Positions 7,880 through 12,405 of a stretch of 12,405 nucleotides of DNA are shown in pieces. A program made the translations under genes and the position numbers. This DNA is from GCA-2719315 sp964448645 (GTDB taxonomy: Bacteria > Bacteroidota > Bacteroidia > Flavobacteriales > Flavobacteriaceae), in the NCBI GenBank assembly GCA_964448645.1, contig CAYUZY010000059.1, positions 1 to 12,405 of the forward strand, read 5' to 3'. The notes beneath the pieces are model-generated. The model ran no database searches. It saw nothing but the letters and a program-made list of their open reading frames with translations, and was not told the origin of the DNA. How positions within the stretch are numbered: the first letter of the stretch is position 1; the number at the start of each line of letters is the position of its first letter.

Positions 7880-7909
7880 CCTCTCAACATAAAGTTGGGG
7901 GGTTTTTTT
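7880..7909 (+). terminator. Rho-independent terminator of the rep unit
   Basis: CCTCTCAAC (7880-7888) pairs over nine positions, two of them G-U, with GTTGGGGGG (7894-7902) across an ATAAA loop. Seven T residues follow at 7903-7909. This is a textbook intrinsic terminator. It separates the rep unit from regulatory copy 2, which starts 3 bases after the T-run. Confidence 0.85.
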
Positions 7910-7911
7910 AT

Positions 7912-7977
7912 TTCTATCCTGTATGTTTTTCATGTTATTAGTTAGAATAGAAGTTGAGGTATATTAGTAGTATAAAT
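7912..7977 (+). promoter_or_regulatory. Element regulatory unit, copy 2
   Basis: TTCTAT (7912-7917) and ATAGAA (7947-7952) are again separated by exactly 29 bases. GTTAGAATAGAAG starts at 7941, TATATTAG at 7960 (19 bases on) and AGTATAAAT ends at 7977 after one extra T. An A-rich leader ending in ATTATG leads to the start at 8008. Copies 2 and 3 also resemble each other between the arms (TTCTATCCTG at the left end) and through the leader, so they look like duplications. Confidence 0.75.
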
Positions 7978-8007
7978 AATTAATAATAACATTTAAAAAT
8001 AAAAATT

Positions 8008-8307
8008 ATGAGTTTAATAAAAACATACAAAAGAGAAAACGAATTAGTAAGATTGTTTAATACTCCAATCGTGGGTAGTGAAAAAGTAACAATGAATGAT
8101 AAAGTATTTTATATGATGATAGAATCATTAGGAGTTAAAGTAAATAGAAGAAAACCAGTTGATTCAATTTGTAATCATAAAACATGTGGTAACTGTGGAA
8201 TTAAGAAAAGTGTAGATTATTTCTACTCGGATTCTTATAGTGAAGATGGATATCATGTTAGATGTAATTCTTGTGATAAAACAGTAAATAATTCTTACGT
8301 AAACTAA
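8008..8307 (+). CDS. Small zinc-finger protein with one CxxC-X22-CxxC module (99 aa)
   Basis: The C-terminal half holds Cys60-x2-Cys63 and Cys86-x2-Cys89 with 22 residues between the pairs. An aromatic cluster (DYFY) follows the first pair and DGYHVRC leads into the second. The same module with the same spacing occurs twice in the protein at 10813-11229. Such fingers resemble those next to HNH nucleases in phages, but there is no HNH motif here, so nucleic-acid binding is the most I can infer. The N-terminal 50 residues are helical-looking and basic (RRKP near residue 48). It is first after regulatory copy 2, and its TAA stop is 2 bases from the next ATG, so the two genes are probably coupled. 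Confidence 0.7.
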   Translation: MSLIKTYKRENELVRLFNTPIVGSEKVTMNDKVFYMMIESLGVKVNRRKPVDSICNHKTCGNCGIKKSVDYFYSDSYSEDGYHVRCNSCDKTVNNSYVN

Positions 8308-8309
8308 TA

Positions 8310-9041
8310 ATGAGTTTAAAAAAGAAATCTAATAAATACATTCAATTTCTATTTAAACATTCATTATACGAAACGATAAATGGTATAATAGATAAGGATT
8401 TAAGTAAGGAGTTAAGTGATTACCAGAATAGTTACTATTATAATTTATACTGGTTTATTTATGTAGGTTTTACAAATTGGTATTTGAAACAAGAAAATAA
8501 ACTTGTAGTTACCGATAAGATGATTGAATTATATCACAAAAACGAGTTAGATGAATTTATAACTGATAAACTTCGATATACTACACAGTTAAAAATCAAT
8601 TTTAAAGACATAGAATTAACTAAAAACCAATACAAAGTATTCATTGAAAAGTTAAATGATTTAATGGATATAAAAGTTGATAGGGAATGGAGAAAATACT
8701 TTAATTGGAAACGTTGGGAATTGAGATTTAGAAAAGGTAGAGATGATAATAATTTAAACGGAGTTATAATTCAATATCTAGTTAATCAATGTAAACCAAT
8801 GTCAGTTTGGAAAGATGTAGTTTATCTCGGAGTTTGGAAAAGAGATTATATAACTAAAACCGAATTACATCAATTTCAAAATCAAATAAGTTATATAACT
8901 ACAGAATTCAACGAATTGATTAAAAAGAATGTAAATATTCAAATAAAATCAATGTATAGAGGTAATGAGTGGTGGAGTAATAATGAGAGGTATTGGAAAT
9001 GTGTTGAGATATTCAAAGAATACTTTCATACCACGACTTAA
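8310..9041 (+). CDS. Uncharacterised basic, Trp/Tyr-rich protein (243 aa)
   Basis: I do not recognise this protein. It is soluble-looking, with no signal peptide or clear membrane helix, although YYYNLYWFIYVGFTNWYL (about 42-59) is strongly aromatic and could be a buried helix. The middle is basic and tryptophan-rich (REWRKYFNWKRWELRFRKGR, about 123-142), which suits contact with nucleic acid. Both this and the preceding protein start MSL, and only 2 bases separate the genes (TAATAATG), which points to one operon under regulatory copy 2. A short hairpin (TTGTCT at 9045-9050 with AGACAA at 9061-9066) follows the stop but lacks a T-run. A replication accessory or host-takeover role is conceivable; nothing in the sequence decides it. 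Confidence 0.75.
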   Translation: MSLKKKSNKYIQFLFKHSLYETINGIIDKDLSKELSDYQNSYYYNLYWFIYVGFTNWYLKQENKLVVTDKMIELYHKNELDEFITDKLRYTTQLKINFKDIELTKNQYKVFIEKLNDLMDIKVDREWRKYFNWKRWELRFRKGRDDNNLNGVIIQYLVNQCKPMSVWKDVVYLGVWKRDYITKTELHQFQNQISYITTEFNELIKKNVNIQIKSMYRGNEWWSNNERYWKCVEIFKEYFHTTT

Positions 9042-9079
9042 TGGTTGTCTATATCAATAAAGACAAATGAATAGTTGAG

Positions 9080-9115
9080 AATACGTGTTTACTGTAAAAC
9101 TGGTATTTACATTTA
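9080..9115 (+). promoter_or_regulatory. Possible promoter/operator of the recombinase gene
   Basis: TTTACTGTAAA (9088-9098) is a perfect 11-base palindrome. TACATTTA at 9108-9115 differs in one base from the Bacteroidetes -7 box TAnnTTTG, so the palindrome would sit inside the spacer, where a repressor could act. The upstream -33 TTG is not clear. The recombinase ATG is at 9157. This is weak evidence. Confidence 0.3.
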
Positions 9116-9156
9116 TAACATAATGTTGGTTGTTGTATAATTAAAATGTATTCAAA

Positions 9157-9849
9157 ATGAAAAAGGTTATAGGTTATTGTCGAGTAAGTAGTGTTATTCA
9201 AATGGAAAAGGATAACAGTATCAAAAATCAAAAGAAACAAATTAGAGATTATTGTAAAAGGTTGGATTTGGAATTGATTGATGTTTATGTGGATGAGGGA
9301 ATTTCAGGTTTAAAGAATAATCGTGACGGATTAAATGAATTACTCAATATTGTTAAAAAAGGAAACATTGAAGGAGTTGTGGTATACAGTCTAAGTCGAT
9401 TAGGAAGAAAATTAACTGACGTAATCGGTTGGATTGAGTTACTATCTAAAAAGAATATTGATTTTATTAGTATTAAAGAAAACTTCAATGTAAATGAGAT
9501 ATATGGAAAGTTAATGTTAAACATATTGGGTAGTTTAAATGAATTCGAAGTAAACGTATTAGGAGAAAGAATACGTGATGTTAAACAATTTAAAAAGTCT
9601 AAGAATGAAGTTTATTGTGGAGATATATTATTCGGAATGTATAAACGAAATGGTAAACTAATTAAAAATAGACATGAATTAAAAACACTTAAATTAATTA
9701 AAGATTTACGTGAGAAAGAAAGTATGTCTTATAATCGAATAAGTGAGTATTTAAATGATAAAGGTATATTGAGTAAGAATAAATGTCAATGGTATTCGAA
9801 TTCAGTTAGTAGTGTTTATAATAACGGAGTAATTCAAAAGTATTTATAG
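9157..9849 (+). CDS. Serine recombinase (resolvase/invertase catalytic domain with short C-terminal recombinase domain)
   Basis: The N-terminal catalytic domain (1-about 140) opens GYCRVSS with Arg9 and the nucleophile Ser11. VYSLSRLGRK carries Arg81 and Arg84, equivalent to the two active-site arginines of gamma-delta resolvase. The aspartate normally before the first of them is Ser80. The long E-helix region ends with FEVNVLGERI. Residues about 155-228 (GDILFGMYKRNGKLI, then SYNRISEYLNDKGI and a W-S-N-S-V tail) match the start of the Recombinase domain of large serine integrases. The zinc-ribbon and coiled-coil parts are absent, so at 230 residues it is between resolvases and integrases in size. 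It could integrate the element, resolve multimers or invert DNA. A foldable block starts 10 bases after its stop. Confidence 0.93.
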   Translation: MKKVIGYCRVSSVIQMEKDNSIKNQKKQIRDYCKRLDLELIDVYVDEGISGLKNNRDGLNELLNIVKKGNIEGVVVYSLSRLGRKLTDVIGWIELLSKKNIDFISIKENFNVNEIYGKLMLNILGSLNEFEVNVLGERIRDVKQFKKSKNEVYCGDILFGMYKRNGKLIKNRHELKTLKLIKDLREKESMSYNRISEYLNDKGILSKNKCQWYSNSVSSVYNNGVIQKYL

Positions 9850-9858
9850 AAATATGTG

Positions 9859-9966
9859 ATAAATGTGGGGGTTGGTTAACTCCTTCATACATTTATATTG
9901 GAGGAGACTACTATATCTATAGAAGTTGAATCTGAGGGTTCAACATAAAGGTAGTAAGGAATTTCA
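9859..9966 (+). other. Foldable noncoding block after the recombinase; candidate origin or attachment site (copy B)
   Basis: ATAAATGT (9859-9866) pairs perfectly with ACATTTAT (9889-9896). Inside it GGGGTT (9868-9873) pairs with AACTCC (9878-9883) around a GGTT loop. Next, ACTACT (9907-9912) pairs with GGTAGT (9950-9955) and encloses GTTGAA (9925-9930) paired with TTCAAC (9939-9944). There is no T-run, so this is not a standard terminator. Copy A after rep shares a TGTGG G-rich start, GGAGACTACTA and GGAATTTCA in the same order. From 9967 to 10019 I see nothing further. Confidence 0.55.
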
Positions 9967-10019
9967 GGGTAACCACATAAAAATTCAAACTCATTCATTT
10001 TTGTCATATACTCATAAAT

Positions 10020-10142
10020 ATGGAATCTTCACTACCACTTCATCAGGAATCCATCGATAGGTTGGAGATGATTCAAAAAAGTTTGTATCGATTCATATAT
10101 CAAAAACGGATTCTCATATCGACAGTATATATTGATATATAG
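10020..10142 (+). CDS. Small ORF, 40 aa, unknown
   Basis: The ATG at 10020 opens a frame that reads MESSLPLHQESIDRLEMIQK, continues basic and aromatic (SLYRFIYQKR) and ends in a hydrophobic LISTVYIDI. Its TAG stop overlaps a GTG, in another frame, that could start the next gene. The pattern of an acidic N-terminal half followed by a short hydrophobic tail suits a small membrane-associated peptide, but I do not recognise it. It is supported only by clean reading through an otherwise empty 325-base gap and by the abutting downstream gene, so it remains tentative. Confidence 0.35.
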   Translation: MESSLPLHQESIDRLEMIQKSLYRFIYQKRILISTVYIDI

Positions 10143-10174
10143 TGGGTGGTATGGTGTTTGTATGTTTATATAGT

Positions 10175-10771
10175 ATGAGGTATCTAATTATATTTTGTTT
10201 TGTATTTCTAATTCAATGTGATAAACAAGTCGAAGACATTGAGGTAATCAATAAAGTTGAGGGATTTTGTAATGGAGATTGTTGGGTAAAGTTATATACG
10301 GAGAATCCTGATACTAATGGATATTATCATGTATATAGAGAATTTGGTGGAAGTTATCCTCCAAGATTTGATTTAAACATAGAAAGTAGTTTGATGATTG
10401 ATAGATACGTTTATAATAATGTATATAATGTTTCATCTTATTTCAGTAGTAAATGGAATCATACAATAGATAATCTTGTTTTTTCTCTACCATTATATAA
10501 TCCGTTTCAATCATTATACACTTATAATGGAATGATACCAATTAGAGATACTATAGTAACAATAGATTATTTTAAAGGAGAGATATATCCAGTCGTTCAA
10601 GAGACTAGAGTTTATCATAGTTTAAAAGATGATGTTTTATATTCTAAAAAAATAATACCATTATTCGAAGAAATGATAAACGATACAATGACGGTTTATT
10701 CAAATACTAATTTCGATTCGAGATTACAAATCCAAGATTCAATCAAAATAATAATTCACGAATTAAATTAA
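10175..10771 (+). CDS. Putative small lipoprotein (198 aa), unknown function
   Basis: From ATG 10175 the protein begins MRYLIIFCFVFLIQC, a short basic start, a hydrophobic core and Cys15, which fits a type II (lipoprotein) signal peptide. Gln before the Cys is not the classical residue. After cleavage DKQVED would follow, an acidic start. In-frame starts at 10142 (GTG) and 10151 (ATG) would add 11 or 8 residues; I prefer 10175 because it gives a standard signal. The mature part is rich in Tyr and beta-type strands (YYHVYREFGGSYPPRF, DTIVTIDYF), with a Cys pair near the front (CNGDC). It is probably anchored in the periplasm or outer membrane. A role in surface modification or superinfection exclusion is only a guess from its place in the element. 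Confidence 0.7.
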   Translation: MRYLIIFCFVFLIQCDKQVEDIEVINKVEGFCNGDCWVKLYTENPDTNGYYHVYREFGGSYPPRFDLNIESSLMIDRYVYNNVYNVSSYFSSKWNHTIDNLVFSLPLYNPFQSLYTYNGMIPIRDTIVTIDYFKGEIYPVVQETRVYHSLKDDVLYSKKIIPLFEEMINDTMTVYSNTNFDSRLQIQDSIKIIIHELN

Positions 10772-10772
10772 T

Positions 10773-10813
10773 TTCTATCTTTATTCTAATTAATCAACAC
10801 AATTGGAATAGAA
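10773..10813 (+). promoter_or_regulatory. Degenerate fourth copy of the inverted arms with a 9-bp hairpin
   Basis: TTCTAT (10773-10778) and ATAGAA (10808-10813) are again exactly 29 bases apart. ATTCTAATT (10783-10791) also pairs with AATTGGAAT (10801-10809), one pair being G-U, around a 9-base loop. The TATATTAG and AGTATAAAT boxes of copies 1-3 are missing, and the right arm runs into the start codon at 10813. It may be an operator or attenuator without its own promoter. Confidence 0.5.
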
Positions 10814-11229
10814 TGAGTAAAATTAATCTTCCAAATAAGAGAAAGGAAATATATCTAAGTAGGAGAAAATTCAATGAAGATGGAGATATAATTCAAAAGA
10901 AATGTAGTGATTGTAATGAGTTTTTAGTTGTAGAAGAATACTTTAAGAATAAACAATCTTTTGATGGATTATATCAAAATTGTAAAGTGTGTTTTAGAGA
11001 ATTTCAGAAGGAAAAATACAAAGAAAAGAAACATAAAGAGATTTTAGAAAAATATGGTGACGATTATATTGTTGGGATGGAAAACTCAATTGAAGATGAT
11101 GTTACACATAAAGTTTGTAAGGATTGTGATATAGAAAAACCTCTAAAGGAATTTTATAAAACTAAAAGAGGAAAATATGGTGTTGATTCTTATTGTAAGA
11201 AATGTAGTTATATAAGAAGAAAAAAATAG
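10813..11229 (+). CDS. Protein with two tandem CxxC-X22-CxxC zinc-finger modules (138 aa)
   Basis: Module 1 uses Cys31, Cys34, Cys57 and Cys60; module 2 uses Cys102, Cys105, Cys128 and Cys131. Both have exactly 22 residues between the pairs, a Phe about ten residues after the first pair (EEYF, KEFY) and Gly-x4/5-Cys before the second. A highly charged linker (KEKYKEKKHKEILEKYG) joins them. This is an internal duplication of the module also found in the protein at 8008-8307. A DNA- or RNA-binding regulator is the likely class; HNH catalytic residues are absent. The start overlaps the right arm of the hairpin site just upstream, so binding there could control translation or transcription. The next gene starts 6 bases after its stop. 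Confidence 0.75.
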   Translation: MSKINLPNKRKEIYLSRRKFNEDGDIIQKKCSDCNEFLVVEEYFKNKQSFDGLYQNCKVCFREFQKEKYKEKKHKEILEKYGDDYIVGMENSIEDDVTHKVCKDCDIEKPLKEFYKTKRGKYGVDSYCKKCSYIRRKK

Positions 11230-11235
11230 GAGATA

Positions 11236-11784
11236 ATGGGAAGAAGTAAAATACCTCATAAATTCGGAAGTATTCCTAAAACTTTATGGGATAAAATACC
11301 AGGTAAAGGAAAACAATTCCTTTACAAATACGATTATCATAGAAAAAAAATGGTTGAGATAGATGAGGAAATCGAAGAATTAAAAATTGATATAGAAGAA
11401 AAAAAGAAAGAAAAAGAAAAACATAGAAGAAAAAGTGAGGAGATATATAAAAACAACAAAAATTTAAAATCTGATTATTCAGTTTCTTTTAATATTTCAA
11501 AAAATGATAAAAAAATAAAAGACAAGATTCATCGGTATTGGTTAGTAAATATCAAGTTTAAGGGAATGAATAAACCTATTCATATTGGTAAAGATGATTT
11601 TGTAAAAGACTATATCAAAAATGATAAGTGGTTAAATGAAAATATGAGTATTCCTAAAAAATTAAGTGAAGATGATATTCGAAGTTGTATAGATATGTTA
11701 GTTAGAGATTCTATAGACGATTTGGTTACGAGTGGAGAGAATTTATTTGATAAAACAATACGATTTACAGACTTAGTAGATTGA
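11236..11784 (+). CDS. Coiled-coil protein of unknown function (182 aa)
   Basis: I do not recognise this protein. After a basic start (MGRSKIPHKFGSIPKTLW), residues about 37-75 form a very charged helix (EIDEEIEELKIDIEEKKKEK) with spacing suited to a coiled coil, so it probably forms dimers. A globular part follows with strand-like segments (YSVSFNIS, YWLVNIKFKGM) and an acidic C-terminus (RDSIDDLVTSGENLF). There is no signal peptide or membrane segment. GGAGATAATG at its start includes a GGAG that could act as a ribosome site, rare in this window. It is almost certainly co-transcribed with the preceding zinc-finger gene, being 6 bases away, and is followed at once by regulatory copy 3. Confidence 0.75.
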   Translation: MGRSKIPHKFGSIPKTLWDKIPGKGKQFLYKYDYHRKKMVEIDEEIEELKIDIEEKKKEKEKHRRKSEEIYKNNKNLKSDYSVSFNISKNDKKIKDKIHRYWLVNIKFKGMNKPIHIGKDDFVKDYIKNDKWLNENMSIPKKLSEDDIRSCIDMLVRDSIDDLVTSGENLFDKTIRFTDLVD

Positions 11785-11849
11785 TTCTATCCTGATAGTA
11801 TTCTTGGTTATCAGTTAGAATAGAATGTGTGGTATATTAGAGTATAAAT
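11784..11849 (+). promoter_or_regulatory. Element regulatory unit, copy 3
   Basis: TTCTAT (11785-11790) and ATAGAA (11820-11825) are 29 bases apart and extend to 7 bp with flanking A and T. A second helix, CTGATA (11792-11797) with TATCAG (11809-11814), lies inside. GTTAGAATAGAA starts at 11814, TATATTAG at 11833 (19 bases) and AGTATAAAT ends at 11849. The leader runs to ATTATG, with the start at 11877, as in copy 2. The left arm begins at the last base of the preceding gene, so the hairpin may also end its transcript. Confidence 0.75.
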
Positions 11850-11876
11850 TAATAATAACACTTAAAAACACACATT

Positions 11877-12314
11877 ATGAGTATTAAAACCTTTAGTAAA
11901 AAACTGGGATTTGAAATCGAAACTGTTGATAGTAGAAATTACAAATCAAAACCAATGAGAGAAAAATTAATCACTGTCATTGAGAAAGAAATCAATCTAT
12001 TAAATAGTAGAGATGATTTAAAACTTCAACGAATCGATAAGAATATCGATGGGAAAGTAACTTCAGTAAAAGAAGTAAGATTCTGGAAAGAGAATAGAGA
12101 TAATCCTGAATATGTTTATGTATGTATCAGGTTTAAAAACAAAATATTCGGTTTCGGAGAAACTACGGATAGATATAAACCTACTTATTTCAAATGTTTA
12201 AATGATAAGGATAGTGTCTTGAATATGTTATCTGGTATAAAAGATTCGTTTATTGAAATGGAAGATAACGATGAGATATTTAAACAAACTCCTAAACAAT
12301 TAATCAATGGATAA
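11877..12314 (+). CDS. Uncharacterised protein (145 aa) under regulatory copy 3
   Basis: I do not recognise this protein. It is mixed alpha/beta in character. There is a basic N-terminal region (MSIKTFSKKLGFEIETVD), a charged helix (EKLITVIEKEINLLNSRDDL, about 29-48), and then alternating strands around YVYVCIRFKNKIFGFGE (about 80-96) that could form a small sheet. The C-terminus is acidic and helical. There are no cysteine pairs, signal peptide or membrane segment. It is the first gene after the third full regulatory unit, so it is likely expressed together with rep and the 8008 gene. Its stop overlaps the start of a 29-codon frame (AATGGATAA), which suggests translational coupling. Confidence 0.75.
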   Translation: MSIKTFSKKLGFEIETVDSRNYKSKPMREKLITVIEKEINLLNSRDDLKLQRIDKNIDGKVTSVKEVRFWKENRDNPEYVYVCIRFKNKIFGFGETTDRYKPTYFKCLNDKDSVLNMLSGIKDSFIEMEDNDEIFKQTPKQLING

Positions 12315-12396
12315 AGGTAATTGGAGATGGTATTCTTCTCATAAAGACAGTTATGTAGAAATTAGAAACTATCCAATACAAACCCAATACCTATAG
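12307..12396 (+). CDS. Small ORF, 29 aa, overlapping the preceding gene
   Basis: The ATG at 12307 lies 8 bases inside the end of the preceding gene. The frame reads MDKGNWRWYSSHKDSYVEIR and closes NYPIQTQYL at 12394-12396. It is rich in Trp and Tyr for its length, and the overlapping stop and start would allow coupled translation. I do not recognise it. The window ends 9 bases later, so the context to the right cannot be judged. This is a tentative call. Confidence 0.35.
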   Translation: MDKGNWRWYSSHKDSYVEIRNYPIQTQYL

Positions 12397-12405
12397 ATTC
12401 TTTAA

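Noticed and set aside
9045..9066. Hairpin TTGTCT/AGACAA as a terminator
   Set aside because: Only 6 bp, a 10-base loop and no T-run; too weak to call.
9049..9524. Two minus-strand ORFs (63 and 79 codons) over the recombinase region
   Set aside because: Both are antisense to, or run into, the well-supported serine recombinase and read as low-complexity Phe/Ile/Asn/Ser-rich shadows.
7128..11849. CRISPR array or iterons from the repeated TTCTAT/ATAGAA motif
   Set aside because: The copies are hundreds to thousands of bases apart, each sits before a gene, and there is no regular repeat-spacer series.

Overview
The window looks like the chromosome of an AT-rich, probably marine, Flavobacteriia-type bacterium with a mobile or phage-like segment on its right side. 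The host assignment rests on a SusC-type TonB plug sequence fused to a GH29 fucosidase, a 2-oxoglutarate dehydrogenase E1 of the Bacteroidetes type (it opens MDKYSFLNAAH), and AT-rich translation starts without clear Shine-Dalgarno sequences.

Left part (1-6701), ordinary chromosome. An alpha-L-fucosidase runs in from beyond the left edge and ends in a TonB-receptor plug domain with no barrel. A 63-residue cysteine-rich protein follows it. On the opposite strand lie a small SCP2-like protein and an SOS mutagenesis pair, umuC followed by umuD with a 4-base overlap. Divergent from umuC is a complete sucA (OGDH E1). Its usual partner sucB is not next to it.

Junction (6702-7127). About 430 bases hold no convincing gene. 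The last 230 are strikingly pyrimidine-rich on the + strand.

Right part (about 7128-12405). All genes are on the + strand and most are unrecognisable. The recognisable ones are a short probable HUH (rolling-circle) Rep protein and a compact serine recombinase. Around them are a lipoprotein, two small proteins carrying three copies of one CxxC-X22-CxxC module, three other ORFans and three very short ORFs of 29-40 residues. No capsid, packaging, conjugation, transposase or restriction gene is visible.

Two noncoding patterns tie the right part together. First, a regulatory unit recurs upstream of three genes: TTCTAT, exactly 29 bases, ATAGAA, then a TATATTAG box placed 19 bases after the start of GTTAGAATAGAA, then AGTATAAAT. 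A fourth site keeps only the inverted arms at the same 29-base spacing. Second, two related G-rich, foldable noncoding blocks lie directly after rep and directly after the recombinase. Each holds GGAGACTACTA or a close variant, then GGAATTTCA. They are candidate replication origins or recombination sites.

The simplest reading is a small integrated replicon (phage, satellite or plasmid) inserted downstream of sucA. Rep would start rolling-circle replication, the recombinase would integrate or resolve, and the shared motif would co-regulate at least three transcription units. The right boundary is not visible, and the whole-element interpretation is inference.
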